64,000 nt of DNA from JBAXXL01 sp037127915 (GCA_037127915.1 JBAXXL010000003.1:62001-126000); one strand, 5' to 3'. Shown: positions 48,746 through 60,400, counted from the stretch's first letter. Numbers and translations: made by a program. The notes: generated from the letters alone by a model not told the origin.

Positions 48746-49747
48746 ATGAAAAAAGTATTTATACTATCTAGCTTAGTAATAAGCATTTTTCTTTGTGCAA
48801 ATGCACTACACAGCCAAACTACTGGTCTCTTTACTATGGATTATACATATAATGGTGTAAAGTACCCTATTTCATTCTATGTACCTGAGGATTATTCAGC
48901 AAATCAAAACTATCCGATGATATTCGGATGGCACGGAAACGGCATGCCCGGAACAGATATGGTAAGTTGGCTTTATTCTACAATCGGACAAAAAGAAAAA
49001 ATTATTCTAGTTTGTCCTGACATTGCTGGTGTTACTGATGGAACAACATTGAGCAGTATTATTAATGCCGCATTACAATACACATCAACAACATATAAAA
49101 TTGACCCCGGGAAAATGGTTGTTTCAGGATTCTCTATGGGTGGTGGCATTGCGTATCAACTTGGATTACAAAACCCAACTCTCTTCAAAGGAATTATTGG
49201 TATGTCTCCGGCTATTGGCAGCGGCGATTTTACACAAACTATGTGGGACAATATTAAAAGTATTCGTATGGCAACTATCGATGGCGACAAAGATGTTAAC
49301 TACCAAGTAGTTAATACTTTGATGACAGATATAAAAAACAAAGGTGGTAACTTGCTTTATATTGTTAAACCCGGTGTTGAACACGCGGATCAAACATACT
49401 TCAGTTCGCAGGAATATTTTGATGATTATAAAAGATGCTGGGATTATATTTTTGGTAATGTTTCTGTTGAAGATCAAACCCTCACTGATTTCAATATAAA
49501 CATTTTCCCAAATCCGATAACTGAATGGGCAAACGTATCGTATTCGATTGAAAATCAAACATACTTAACAATTACTATACAAAATTCACTTGGTGAAGTT
49601 ATATCAACAGCTGTAAATAATCAATTGGTTAATAGCGGAAACTATACAGATTTAATTGAAACAAGATCGTTACTTCCGGGCGTATATTTCTGTACAATTA
49701 AAACTGATTTTAGTTCTGAAACTAAGAAATTCGTTGTAGTGAAATAA
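48746..49747 (+). CDS. secreted alpha/beta-hydrolase (feruloyl/acetyl-esterase-like) with T9SS domain
   Basis: A 333-residue protein: signal peptide, then an alpha/beta-hydrolase domain (about 25-240) with the oxyanion-region MIFGWHGNGMPG, nucleophile elbow SGFSMGGGIAYQLG and a late catalytic His in KPGVEHADQTYF. Residues about 250-333 are a type A sorting domain (NIFPNPITEWANVSYSI, GVYFCTIKTD). Related enzymes (polyhydroxybutyrate depolymerase/feruloyl esterase type) act on extracellular polyesters or plant material. ATG 48746 has GGAG 5-6 bases upstream. Followed by a strong terminator. Confidence 0.88.
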   Translation: MKKVFILSSLVISIFLCANALHSQTTGLFTMDYTYNGVKYPISFYVPEDYSANQNYPMIFGWHGNGMPGTDMVSWLYSTIGQKEKIILVCPDIAGVTDGTTLSSIINAALQYTSTTYKIDPGKMVVSGFSMGGGIAYQLGLQNPTLFKGIIGMSPAIGSGDFTQTMWDNIKSIRMATIDGDKDVNYQVVNTLMTDIKNKGGNLLYIVKPGVEHADQTYFSSQEYFDDYKRCWDYIFGNVSVEDQTLTDFNINIFPNPITEWANVSYSIENQTYLTITIQNSLGEVISTAVNNQLVNSGNYTDLIETRSLLPGVYFCTIKTDFSSETKKFVVVK

Positions 49748-49777
49748 CCAAAAAAAATATTTTACTTAATCTATTGT

Positions 49778-49810
49778 AAACGGCGGTATAATTATCCGCC
49801 GTTTTTTTTT
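49778..49810 (+). terminator. rho-independent terminator after the hydrolase gene
   Basis: AAACGGCGG (49778-49786) pairs with CCGCCGTTT (49796-49804), followed by a run of T. Confidence 0.92.
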
Positions 49811-49964
49811 ATTTAATTATTTTTTGTAAGTGCTTAACAATTTTATTAGGTATTGATAATTAAATAATTTTTTCTCTATCTCACTATTTTAATATATATA
49901 TTATTTTTTTTTAATAAAATAATAAATATTTTTATTATTCGTTAAAGAAATTATTAGGACAACA

Positions 49965-49972
49965 TAATTTTG
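49965..49972 (+). promoter_or_regulatory. candidate -7 box of the DUF11 surface protein gene
   Basis: TAATTTTG fits the TAnnTTTG -7 element and lies 38 bases before the ATG; no good TTTG -33 element is seen at the expected distance, so confidence is low. Confidence 0.4.
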
Positions 49973-50009
49973 TACTATATAAAAATTTTAAAACAATATC
50001 GAGGTACAG

Positions 50010-53000
50010 ATGAATACTAAGTCATACAATATACACAATAGTGTTTCGCAAAATCCCATACCTATGGGCAGATCCAAAATGAGTCTGTTAAAATTATTTC
50101 CATTGTTGATTTTGATGATTAGCCTAATTACAACATTGGCTACTGCTCAAACATTAACAATTAGTAAATCCAACAATGCTACTAATCCAATTGCATCGGG
50201 TTTGGCATTTACATATACCATTACTTATAGTTGGTCAGGAGGTGCACCGGGTACACTTTATATCACAGATAACGTTCCCGCAAATTTGGATGTAATTAGC
50301 GCTTTGCCTACAAGTCCAATTTCTACAATAACCGGTAATCAAGTAACATTCGCTATCAGCGGTCTAACCTTGCCAAGTGGTGCCGGAACAGTTCAAATTA
50401 ATGCTATGTTTAAACCGGGAGTGACTTGCGCAGGTGCTCAAGCCTGTAACCAAGCTAGCATTTCATTAAACCCAAGCCAAGGTAATGCAGTCGTATCAAA
50501 TCGAGATTGTGTTACAGCGGGTACACCAACAAACAAATGGATATTTGAGAAAAGATTAATTGCAGGTTGTGCAATTGACGACGAAGTTTATTTTATGATA
50601 TCAATAACAAGCCCTCCCGGCTCTGATATTGGTGGATTAAATTTAACTAACTTATCATTAAGTGACTTTTTACCTCCGGGCGCAGTTATTACAGGTGTAA
50701 TTGCAGGTGGATGGGGAGGTTGGTCCGGTTGGACAGGAACTACTTTAACAGGTGGCCCTTCACAATTAACAGTATCTCCATGGAGTCCTTTCTATGTAAC
50801 TTATGTAAAAGTTAAATTCCCATCTCCAACTTTTGTTGCGGGTCAGACGGCTATAAATAAAGCTGACTTCACATTTAATACTCCATGCGATCAAAAAATG
50901 ATTACTTGGAGTGATACTGCGAAAGTAGTATTATGTAATGGTGTAAATTCGGGTTCTATTGGCAAATGGTTATCTTTGTCAATGTATTTCCCTAACAATC
51001 CAAGTTGGTCTCCGGTATTTACTCCTGGCTGCTGTGGAACATATACTATGGCTTATAATAATACAGGAACCTTAACTCAATCAAATTTCGTAATGGTTGA
51101 CGATGTTCCGCCGGAAGTTGATGTAAACACAATTAGAACTTATGTTCCAGCCGGTAACGCTCCACTAACATTGGAAGTATATAATTGGAGTGCAGGTACC
51201 TGCCAAGCAGTTCCTTGCACAACTGTTGTGTATAATACTCCTGGTTATTACAATTTAACAGTTCCCCCGAGCTGTACAAACGTATGCAAAGTAAAATGGT
51301 CTTATTCCGGTACAATCGGAGTAGCCGCTGGGGTATATAATTACTTGGATGTTTGCGTACGTACTACAAATTACACAAATGGTGCTCCTGTTTTAGCCGG
51401 TAATAATATCATAAATTCGGTTACTGCTTCTGCAACAGGTTTGGCTCCATTAACAGCAACAAATATTAAGGTAGTTGATCCAACAAAACCTAAGGTTATT
51501 CCAACTAAACTATTCATAGGTGGATGTACCTCACCGGGATGTCAAGTTACTCCGGGCGGTCCATTCCAACCAGGTGATATAGTACGTTACAGAATAGCAG
51601 TAACAAATATTGGTAATGCTAATGCAACAACTTGTGCTATAAACGACATCTTACCGGCTGGTTTAACTTACGCTGGTAATGAAACATATTTTTACGGTTC
51701 ATTCAATTGGATGATATACATTTACAATCCACCTTGTTGTTCATTAACTGTAGCAATTCCTTCGCAAATTGGTGGTAGTATTACATCTCCAAGTGTTGGT
51801 GCTACTAACCTAAATTGGACTTTCCCTGTATTACCAGGACGTTGCGATGGTACCGTTGATTATTTCTTAATTGACTTTGATGTTAAGATTTCCGATACAC
51901 CACCTGCACCTCCGGGACAATATCTAAATACATTCGACTTTACCGCAAGTAATGTACCGACTGTAACTTCAAATGTTGCTGTGCTTACTGTTAATGCAGT
52001 ATCTCAATTACAAGCTATCAAAGAGGTTAGGAAGCATGGCACTCAGGATCCTTGGACCCCAAGTGTTTTGATTCCGGCAAATGGTATAGCTGATTTCAAA
52101 TTAACTGTTAAAAACACAGGTAATACATATTTATCAAATGTATGTGTATTAGATATAATGCCGCATTTGGGCGATGTTAAAGTTTTACCTGCATATACCG
52201 GCCGCGGCAGTGTTATGGATATTCCATACAATCCTGCTGATGGTCCTGTAACAATTACACCAACCGGTTTCACAACATATTATAATACAGTAGGTCTGAA
52301 TCCATCTAAAAACCCAACTCGTTCAACTGAATGTGGTGGTTTCTGCGGAGTTGCAGATCCTGCAGGTGCAGTAACCGGAATATTCGGAGCAACGCCGGCA
52401 CAAACATTCTCTTTGAGAATAAACGCTAATTCTGGAGTTAATTTAGCTCCTGGAGCATCTTTGGGTATTATTATTCCAACAAAAGTTCCAACCCCACTCG
52501 CTCCTGTTGAAAATACTGCCTGCAACTCATTTGCTATTCACGCTTATCCGCTTGGTATTCCAAGTGTTTGTTTAGCGGCTGAATCAAACAACGCTTGTGT
52601 ACAAGTTGAACCACCAAAACCTTGCTTTGTTTTAACAGAACAGAGGTTGAACTGTGTTGGTCAAAATTCGAGTGGAAATTGGGTATATCAATTACAATTT
52701 AATATCACAAATCAAAGTGGTCAGAACGGTGTTCTTTCCATAATACCAAGCTCCGGTACAATTATTAGTATTAATCCAACAACATTGCCTAATAATGTTC
52801 CAACCAACGTAAACGCGGCTTATTTATCCGCAGGTGCAAATGGTTCTGTATGCTTTAATGTTATATTAAGTGGTCCAAACCATAATGTTCTATGCGACAC
52901 TACATTCTGTTTAGACTTGAAACCATGTCCAAACCCTTGTCCATGCCCTATCCAAATTAAATTTGAAAAACCTCAAGCTTCACAAGCTTCAGGCAATCAG

Positions 53001-54506
53001 ATTTGGATAAATAACCTACTGACTGTAGGTAGTGTAATGAAAATCAAAGCTTCAATTATCAGCGCTACGGTAAATCAAACATGCTTGTTTGGTGGTACGA
53101 CTACCTATACTCCTGCGGCTGTGATAAGCTCGGTAGCATGGAATCCAATCACAACAGTTGGTATTGGGACTTCTGAAGTAGTATGGACAAATTCACTTTG
53201 CCCATCATTCAATGGACAACAATTTGGTATGTACTTAGATGTACCGTCTGCACCAAGTAAAAAATGCTATCAAATAGTAAATATCTGCATTCGCTACACA
53301 ATTACTGATTGTAAGTGCCAAACCTGTGATACAGTAATATGCTATAGAATCACACGTAAATGGATGCCTATTATATATAATGATAATATAGGAATAGGCA
53401 CTACAAAAGGTGGTTTGGGATTATTAGCTGAAGAACCTAATTTTGTTCAAATAGCAATGTCTTCAGACACAAAAGGTGTCTTGACTATTATTAATCCTGC
53501 AGAAGATGAATATACAACAGGTATAACATTACAATCATTAACATTATCTACTTCCCCTGGTGTAAGAGCCATCGGAATGAAACCTACTTTGAAGCCATGG
53601 ACAGATGGTGTAGTTGGCGATAATGGTATAACAAGCACGGGTGTTTTAGCCCCTGGTGAGAAAATGGTATTCAACTTACTATATGAAAATGCGGATCTAT
53701 TTAAAACTTGGGTTAATAATTTGAAGTTCAAATTTACTATTGCCGGTATTCCGGATACTCTGAGTGGCATGAATAAAATAACCGTTCGTACTCCGGGTGC
53801 TGTTGGCGGCGATATACTACTCGGCGACAATACAGGTGATAAAATTCCTGATGCACGGACTTACGCTTTATTCTTCAAAAACGCAAATTCGACCAAAGAC
53901 ACAATCGGAAAATTGGTACTTAAGCTAAAAGCAGGACAAATTTTAGCCGTTGGACCATATTTGGATAATCAAGAAGTTTCCTTAAGCGGGTTCTCAGTCA
54001 ATGGTGGACAGTTTGCTTTACTACCTGGGACTCCTGAAAGTAATACAGCAATAATGACAGGTATTCCTGCCGGAGCAAATATTGGTCCTATCTATATTAC
54101 CGTAACGAGCGATAATCCTGAATTAATTACTTTGGATTACCAAACATTAACAAACTCTAACGACATAGTAACAGAAGGTACAGTAGAGCTAAAAAGTATA
54201 ATTGGCGCAGTAAATCCTGATGGAGGCAATAACTGGATCAATATCAAGTTATCCGATGCTCAACCTAATCCTACAGATGGAACTACAACATTTAAGTTCG
54301 AATTGGCTGATAATGAGAGTTCAGTTAACCTTGTTGTAACGAATTCTTTGGGAATTACAGTTGCAACAGTACTGAATTCGCAACCATTTAATTCCGGTAC
54401 TCATGAAGTAACATTCAACCCGAATGATTTACCAAATGGAGCTTACTACTTTACAATCACAACTAATTCAGAAAAACAAACACGTAAGTTTATAATTTTA
54501 AGATAA
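50010..54506 (+). CDS. large DUF11-repeat surface protein with T9SS sorting domain
   Basis: A 1498-residue secreted protein. The signal peptide (about 26-47: LFPLLILMISLITTLATAQ) follows a 23-residue polar leader, so the actual start may be an internal ATG (MGRSK or MSLLK). The body contains several DUF11-type blocks: ATNPIASGLAFTYTITY, GTLTQSNFVMVDDVPPEVD, GDIVRYRIAVTNIGNANATT and IADFKLTVKNTGNTYLSN. Many Cys pairs suggest disulfides. The end is a type A sorting domain (DAQPNPTDGTTTFKFEL, NGAYYFTITTN). Probably a surface adhesin or structural layer protein. It is monocistronic. Confidence 0.88.
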   Translation: MNTKSYNIHNSVSQNPIPMGRSKMSLLKLFPLLILMISLITTLATAQTLTISKSNNATNPIASGLAFTYTITYSWSGGAPGTLYITDNVPANLDVISALPTSPISTITGNQVTFAISGLTLPSGAGTVQINAMFKPGVTCAGAQACNQASISLNPSQGNAVVSNRDCVTAGTPTNKWIFEKRLIAGCAIDDEVYFMISITSPPGSDIGGLNLTNLSLSDFLPPGAVITGVIAGGWGGWSGWTGTTLTGGPSQLTVSPWSPFYVTYVKVKFPSPTFVAGQTAINKADFTFNTPCDQKMITWSDTAKVVLCNGVNSGSIGKWLSLSMYFPNNPSWSPVFTPGCCGTYTMAYNNTGTLTQSNFVMVDDVPPEVDVNTIRTYVPAGNAPLTLEVYNWSAGTCQAVPCTTVVYNTPGYYNLTVPPSCTNVCKVKWSYSGTIGVAAGVYNYLDVCVRTTNYTNGAPVLAGNNIINSVTASATGLAPLTATNIKVVDPTKPKVIPTKLFIGGCTSPGCQVTPGGPFQPGDIVRYRIAVTNIGNANATTCAINDILPAGLTYAGNETYFYGSFNWMIYIYNPPCCSLTVAIPSQIGGSITSPSVGATNLNWTFPVLPGRCDGTVDYFLIDFDVKISDTPPAPPGQYLNTFDFTASNVPTVTSNVAVLTVNAVSQLQAIKEVRKHGTQDPWTPSVLIPANGIADFKLTVKNTGNTYLSNVCVLDIMPHLGDVKVLPAYTGRGSVMDIPYNPADGPVTITPTGFTTYYNTVGLNPSKNPTRSTECGGFCGVADPAGAVTGIFGATPAQTFSLRINANSGVNLAPGASLGIIIPTKVPTPLAPVENTACNSFAIHAYPLGIPSVCLAAESNNACVQVEPPKPCFVLTEQRLNCVGQNSSGNWVYQLQFNITNQSGQNGVLSIIPSSGTIISINPTTLPNNVPTNVNAAYLSAGANGSVCFNVILSGPNHNVLCDTTFCLDLKPCPNPCPCPIQIKFEKPQASQASGNQIWINNLLTVGSVMKIKASIISATVNQTCLFGGTTTYTPAAVISSVAWNPITTVGIGTSEVVWTNSLCPSFNGQQFGMYLDVPSAPSKKCYQIVNICIRYTITDCKCQTCDTVICYRITRKWMPIIYNDNIGIGTTKGGLGLLAEEPNFVQIAMSSDTKGVLTIINPAEDEYTTGITLQSLTLSTSPGVRAIGMKPTLKPWTDGVVGDNGITSTGVLAPGEKMVFNLLYENADLFKTWVNNLKFKFTIAGIPDTLSGMNKITVRTPGAVGGDILLGDNTGDKIPDARTYALFFKNANSTKDTIGKLVLKLKAGQILAVGPYLDNQEVSLSGFSVNGGQFALLPGTPESNTAIMTGIPAGANIGPIYITVTSDNPELITLDYQTLTNSNDIVTEGTVELKSIIGAVNPDGGNNWINIKLSDAQPNPTDGTTTFKFELADNESSVNLVVTNSLGITVATVLNSQPFNSGTHEVTFNPNDLPNGAYYFTITTNSEKQTRKFIILR

Positions 54507-54525
54507 CAATTAAATTATTTTAATC

Positions 54526-54560
54526 AAAACGCCGTATGATTTTTCATACGGCGTTTTTTT
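54526..54560 (+). terminator. rho-independent terminator after the DUF11 surface protein gene
   Basis: AAAACGCCGTATGA / TCATACGGCGTTTT, a perfect 14-bp stem with a 4-base T loop, ending in a T run. Confidence 0.93.
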
Positions 54561-54739
54561 ATTCCATTGCCTATATTAATTTTTAGGTATAACTTAATTT
54601 ATTTTTTTGTTGAACTCAAATAATATATTTTTGCCTTTTTTAATATTTTTATTAGTTTTTATAAAATAAGATATTTTAGTCTTCGTCAACAATTGTAAAA
54701 TTAGAAACAATTTTAAAAAATGATTTAACAGGTAGAATA

Positions 54740-55390
54740 ATGAAAAACAGAATCCTACAATCATCCAGAAATAAGCTCAAAATCCTAATAATTCTTTTGA
54801 TATTTGGGCTATATTCAAGTTCTCAAGTGCTATATTCTCAAGCGCTTTATAGCATTTCCAATAACAAAGATGTCAATATGAAATTATCCGGAACATCTAC
54901 TTTACACAATTGGAATATGAATAGTAAATCCATAGTTGGAGAAGCTAATTTTGAATTCGCTGGTGACAATTTATCAGAATTAAAAGACTTATCATCGCTG
55001 AAGGTGATTTTGCCTACATCTAGCTTAAAAAGTAAAGAAAAACAGATGGATAAAAATGTATATGGTGCTTTAAAAGCAGACAAGTACAAAGATATTGTAT
55101 TTAAAATAACATCAGCTAACGTTCAACCTAAACAAAATAATAGGTATCAACTTAAGACGGTTGGCAATTTGACTATAGCAGGTGTAACCCGTCAAGTTAA
55201 TTTAGATGTATTTTGTCAAATTAATGAAGACCAAACAATTACTTGTAGTGGTACAGAAAAACTTAAAATGACAGATTATCAGGTTACCCCCCCAACATTT
55301 TTACTCGGTGCCATGAAAACCGGCGACGAAGTAACTTTAGATTTCACAGTAGTATTTAAAAAATCAAATTTATCATCAATTAATCATTAA
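54740..55390 (+). CDS. YceI-family secreted lipid-binding protein
   Basis: A 216-residue protein with a signal peptide and a YceI domain: VNMKLSGTSTLHNWNMNSKS, then DKNVYGALKADKYKDIVFK and VGNLTIAGVTRQVNLDV. YceI proteins form a lipocalin-like barrel that binds polyisoprenoids or amphiphiles. The pattern TSTLHNW is characteristic of Bacteroidota members. It is 11 bases upstream of a barrel protein gene, so the two likely act together at the periplasm/outer membrane. The ATG follows AGGT. Confidence 0.9.
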   Translation: MKNRILQSSRNKLKILIILLIFGLYSSSQVLYSQALYSISNNKDVNMKLSGTSTLHNWNMNSKSIVGEANFEFAGDNLSELKDLSSLKVILPTSSLKSKEKQMDKNVYGALKADKYKDIVFKITSANVQPKQNNRYQLKTVGNLTIAGVTRQVNLDVFCQINEDQTITCSGTEKLKMTDYQVTPPTFLLGAMKTGDEVTLDFTVVFKKSNLSSINH

Positions 55391-55401
55391 GGAATATCAA
55401 A

Positions 55402-56703
55402 ATGAAATTTCTATCTCTTATTATATTGCTAAGCATTTCTTTTGGGATATTATCTGCCCAAGAATCAAAAATGCAGTATTTCCGCTATAACGATCAAAGA
55501 AGCTTAAATATCTTCGAAACAAGTAAAGACGACAACACACAATTTAACGGCTTAAATGTAAAAATCGGCGGTGGGTTCACCCAAAATTTCCAAGCCTTAA
55601 AAGACGAGAATATATCTACGGTTGATGCTACAAAATTGATTCCGCTAACTAACGGCTTTAATTTAGCAATGGCTAACTTGAATATTGACGTACAATTGGC
55701 TGATGGTATTAGATTAAATGTAACATCTTATTTATCTTCTAAACATCACCAAGAATCATGGGTAAAAGCCGGTTACATACAAATTGACAAACTTCTATTC
55801 TTCAATAGCGAGTTTATCAATAGCGTAATGGAAAATTTAACTTTTAGAGTGGGTGATTTGGAAGTCAACTATGGTGATCAACATTTCCGTAGATCTGATG
55901 GCGGTAACTCAATTTTGAATCCTTTTGTTGAAAACTATATAATGGATGAATTTGCAACTGAAATCGGCGGTGAAGTATATTATCATTCTAATTTTGGATT
56001 ATTCGGCATGGTTGGTGTAACTAATGGTGCATTAAACCCAACGGTAGTTAAAACAGCGGTTATTGACTCCGCAACCAAAGAGCTAAACTATCAAGCACCG
56101 GCTATTTATGCTAAATTAGGCTATGATAAAACTTTCGATAATGATTTAAGAATCAGATTATCCGGTTCATATTATGGTTGTAAAAGCGCTTTATCAAATA
56201 CTCTGTTCGGTGGTGATAGAACAGGATCAAATTACTTCTTAGTAATGGAACCTACTACAGCAACAACAACCGCTAACGCTTTTTCCGGAAGATTGAATCC
56301 TGGTTTCAGAGAAGAAGTTAGTACTATTATGATTAATCCATTTATCAAGTGGAAAGGCTTAGAGTTCTTCGGAACTTATGAAATGGCATCAGGTAGAGCC
56401 GTAACTGAATCAGTAACTAGAAAAGCTACTCAAATGGCTGCAGACTTAATTTATCGCTTCCCAGCTGAAAAAGAAAATTTCTGGGTTGGCGCACGTTACA
56501 ATACAGTTACAGCATCATTACAAAATACAGTTAATGACGTTACAGTAACACGTATAGCCGCATCAGCCGGTTGGTTTATAACACAAAATTTAATGATGAA
56601 ATTAGAGTATGTAACTCAAGAATACAAAGATTATCCATCAACTAGCATTTTAGCCGGTGGCAAATTTAATGGCTTTATGCTATCAGCCGCTGTAGGTTTC
56701 TAA
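55402..56703 (+). CDS. outer membrane porin-like beta-barrel
   Basis: A 433-residue protein: signal peptide (FLSLIILLSISFGILSAQ), then alternating beta-strands through to the terminal aromatic residue (GFMLSAAVGF), as expected for an outer membrane barrel. Barrel strands include LNVKIGGGFTQNFQAL, NLTFRVGDLEVNYGDQHFRR and ENFWVGARYNTV. The length suits a 16- to 18-strand porin. Operon with the YceI-like gene and a shared terminator. Substrate unknown; the pairing suggests an amphiphile or respiratory quinone-related role, which is speculation. Confidence 0.82.
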   Translation: MKFLSLIILLSISFGILSAQESKMQYFRYNDQRSLNIFETSKDDNTQFNGLNVKIGGGFTQNFQALKDENISTVDATKLIPLTNGFNLAMANLNIDVQLADGIRLNVTSYLSSKHHQESWVKAGYIQIDKLLFFNSEFINSVMENLTFRVGDLEVNYGDQHFRRSDGGNSILNPFVENYIMDEFATEIGGEVYYHSNFGLFGMVGVTNGALNPTVVKTAVIDSATKELNYQAPAIYAKLGYDKTFDNDLRIRLSGSYYGCKSALSNTLFGGDRTGSNYFLVMEPTTATTTANAFSGRLNPGFREEVSTIMINPFIKWKGLEFFGTYEMASGRAVTESVTRKATQMAADLIYRFPAEKENFWVGARYNTVTASLQNTVNDVTVTRIAASAGWFITQNLMMKLEYVTQEYKDYPSTSILAGGKFNGFMLSAAVGF

Positions 56704-56726
56704 CCACCTAATCTTTTGATTTTATA

Positions 56727-56764
56727 AAAAGAGATTATACTTGATTTGAGTATAATCTCTTTTA
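56727..56764. terminator. terminator after the porin gene (bidirectional-looking)
   Basis: AAAAGAGATTATACT and AGTATAATCTCTTTT form a perfect 15-bp stem with a 7-base loop, with A-rich and T-rich flanks on both sides. It could serve both the plus-strand porin gene and the minus-strand gene ending at 56800. Confidence 0.88.
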
Positions 56765-56799
56765 ATTTTGAAATATTTTGTTAAAAAATAATTGATAGT

Positions 56800-57342
56800 T
56801 TACGTTATTTGATATCCATAAATAGAATCATATAATTTAGTACTATATTTATAATTAGTATTATTATGTAAATATTCTAACTTTGATAAAATATCGTCTT
56901 TATCTGTTTTCAACAAACTGAGTTCAAGATATAAACTAAAGCACGCAATTGAATATACATATTGATTCAAATAATAAAAAAGTTCTCCCAAATTCTTGAA
57001 TATAGATTCAAAATAATATCCACCCAACAAATTCATTTGAGCAAAATTCCAAGCTTCGCTGTATCTTCCTCCCTCATATAAATCATTGTATTCCGACATG
57101 GTTGATTCATTCCAGATAATTGATTCTAAATGATATTTAAATACTATATTGCACATTTTCTCTAATGTAACAAAATCATTTTCTTTAATAAGAAGAGCTA
57201 GCCTATACTCCATTAAAGCAAGACTGAAATCATCACTTTTACAAAGTGTATCACCTCTTCTGTTATATTTTTTATAATAGTCGAAATTTGGTAATCCTCT
57301 TTTACCTAATTTCTTGGCAAATAACTTATTTATTATTTTCAT
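56800..57342 (-). CDS. uncharacterised helical-repeat (TPR-like) protein
   Basis: A 180-residue protein without signal peptide or membrane segments. The sequence is helical with TPR-like spacing: DTLCKSDDFSLALMEYRLALLIKEND, YEGGRYSEAWNFAQMN and LNQYVYSIACFSLYLEL. A basic N-terminus (KLFAKKLGKRGLPNFDYYKKYNRR) may bind nucleic acid or membranes. No family is certain. It is followed by a shared terminator and preceded, 150 bases upstream, by the 1429-residue protein on the same strand. Confidence 0.6.
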   Translation of the reverse strand: MKIINKLFAKKLGKRGLPNFDYYKKYNRRGDTLCKSDDFSLALMEYRLALLIKENDFVTLEKMCNIVFKYHLESIIWNESTMSEYNDLYEGGRYSEAWNFAQMNLLGGYYFESIFKNLGELFYYLNQYVYSIACFSLYLELSLLKTDKDDILSKLEYLHNNTNYKYSTKLYDSIYGYQIT

Positions 57343-57493
57343 TGTTCATCCCGATATTTATTTAAAATTCGTTTCTTTCAATAATTAACCAGCAAACCTC
57401 AAAAAGGTGTCTTCGTAAAGTTAACGAGCTTGGCTTCGCTAACATATTTATTATTCTATTTCTCTATCAATTTTGTTAAACAAAATAAATAAA

Positions 57494-60400
57494 TCACAAT
57501 TTATAGATGTATAATTCTTTGAATCCTATATCATTAGCCCTGTTTTGAATATCAATAAAATATTTTTTTATCGACTGCATTTCATCTGTGTCAATCTTTT
57601 TCATATCAATAATTTTATTTTGTTTTATTGTATTAATAATAGTTTCAATTTTACTTAACAGACTATCTTTCTTTTCGGAATATTTACTCACTAATCTATA
57701 ACAATATGAATAAAATGGGTCCTTTTCAAACAATTGATTAAACATCTCTAAAGATATTTTGTCAGTAACCTTTATTTTATTTCTTTTGTAAATATCCGTC
57801 AAATTTTCAGAAAACCTTGATAATTTTGAATTTATGCTGTCTTGCAAGAAATAACTAATGGACTTCTCTGTTCGTTTGATTAATGAAACAAGAAGCATTG
57901 TCTCAAAATTTCCGTAATTCTTAATACGATTGGATTTTCCGATATAATCAACTAATAAATACCTTCTATTCAATTCTAGATTATTAAGATTTGCTCCTTG
58001 AAGTTGAGATAATATTATATTTTCCGTTATTCTAGTTACTTCGTCAGTTTTATATTTGGAGTTATTTTGTAATTCTTTTTTGAAATTCGAAATATTTGTA
58101 TATGTTATTCTATTTTTATACAATACTGCTGGATTTAAATTCAAATAAGAAGAATATAAATTAATACCATTAAAAGGGGGATTTTTGATACTATAATCAT
58201 TAGAATCTAACCCAATTAGTATATTTGCTAAAGATACAATTCCCTGATTCCACACGATTTCACTCGAAATGTTTTTTAAAACTGAATCTTTACTGGGTAT
58301 TTGAAACTTATCAGGATTGTTTAATATATCATTATAAAATTGATAACTTACAATATATGAATTTCTTTCAGTAAATAAAGATGGTAAATTTGAAAAAGCT
58401 TTAAGGGAATCCCGATTCTCAATTTTAAATCTATTTAACTTTAGATTATCAAATTTATGATTAAATTCATGTACTAAAGTGTTTGTCATTGAGTACAAAT
58501 TACAAAGACTGTCTTGTTTTGCATTATAAGTAACAAATATTATGTGTTTATCAAGAGGTGAATAACCCAAATAAACGGTAGATGCATCCTTTGGTACCCA
58601 ATAAATTGTCATATTATCAATATCATTTAAATATTCTTCAATTGTGTCCCTTAGCGAGCTTTTATTTAATATATCTTTGATTTCTTTTGGAATATTTTTA
58701 TATCCTATCGTACAAAACGACTTATTCGTTTGAATATCTTGTATTCCAAATTTTGGTGTTGATTCTATGAAAGTAATATTTTTGAAAAAGTTTTCTGCTT
58801 CGCTCTCGTCCAGAATATTTAAATCACTTATTAAGGAAATTATTGAACCATAGATTCCCATAAAACTATAAGTTTCTTGGCTTCCAAAATTTTCACGGAA
58901 TATTTCTGAATTCTCCTTCACAAAATTTTTAAAATAATCTTTTAATTTATTAAGCGAGGCATCAAAATATGGCTTTTGCATTAAGTTTGCTTCGAATTCT
59001 TTATTTATTGCACATTCATAGAGAAGGCTATAAATATTAGAAGAATTATATTTTCTTGTTTGTAAATCTAAATTATATCCGGAATATTTAACAAGTTGAA
59101 TTACGAAATTAGTATCAATTGGCAGTTGACATGCTTTCAAATTTGCTAAATATTTAGCAAGTATTTTTAATGCACTTGAATTATTATTAGTTAGTAAATC
59201 TAAAATAATGTTTTTGACATATTCATCGTCATTCTTTTCGAAAGTTATCATAGAATATTGAAGCTCTGCTAATAATGTGTTGCCAACATTATTGCTATAC
59301 TCAAGTCGATCATTGTAACTATGTATTAACCCATCCAAATGACTTTTTGCAAAAACCATGGTAAAATTATTAATAACAGTAATATTTTCATTGAATTTAT
59401 CATTTTGTTCTTTCGAATTGGAATTATTTTTTAATAACTTTTGTAAAACTAATAATTGATCTTCCAAATATGTAATATGTTCGCTAGAAGATGTTAATTT
59501 ATTCAGCTGATTTTTTTGGGTTTTAGGCAAAAGATTAAAAGTATGAATAGCATCAATCATTAAAACATCTTTTTCTTTAAAACCTGATAGAATTAATAAA
59601 TGGACAAATTTCTGATACAAACTTTTATAAATTCCGTAAGGAGAAATATTTGAGTTTGCATAAATATTATTTGTTTCTTTTGATAGTTCAGAATATTTTG
59701 TTAATAGTTGTTGGGCTAAAGGATGCGTATAACTCATAATCCAATTATCAACCCCTAATCTATAATCTAAAGGATTTACACTATCTTTCCAAAATATTTC
59801 GTTATTATCCTTCATTCTCCTTAGTTGAATGAAGTTTACCTTTTCTTCTAGTGTAATCGTGCTGTCTGTAAGACAATAATAAAAGTTTGCGAAATCATTC
59901 ATACTCTCAAATAATTGTAAAGATTGCAAAGTATTTTGAAGACCAATTTTCCTTTTCTCGATATTTATGTACGAACAAGGTTTGATATAAATATCATAAA
60001 ATTCGTTTTCGATTAACGTATAAATTTCCTTTCTAATTCTTCTTTCTTCTGAACCCAATTCTATTTTATTCTGTATTTCATTTACTATTGTTTCAAAAGA
60101 GTCAAACATTTCAATATCTTTATTTCTTGATGAATCTTGTTTTTGAGCAAATTTAAATACTGCACTATTTTGGTCAATGTATGGATTATTTAATAACAAT
60201 GAAACTACACTAGGATTTTTTTTAATATAATGCCTAAAATAATACGAAGTATTAGAAAATTGCAATTTCATAATTGATTTCTTTGTAAAATATGATATAT
60301 AATTAGTTCCCATGTAATCATTGATCTTTTCATCTTTGTCAATGTTGTGAAGTATGGAATCCATTCTAATATCTCTAAGTAAATATTTTGAGAAATTGGT

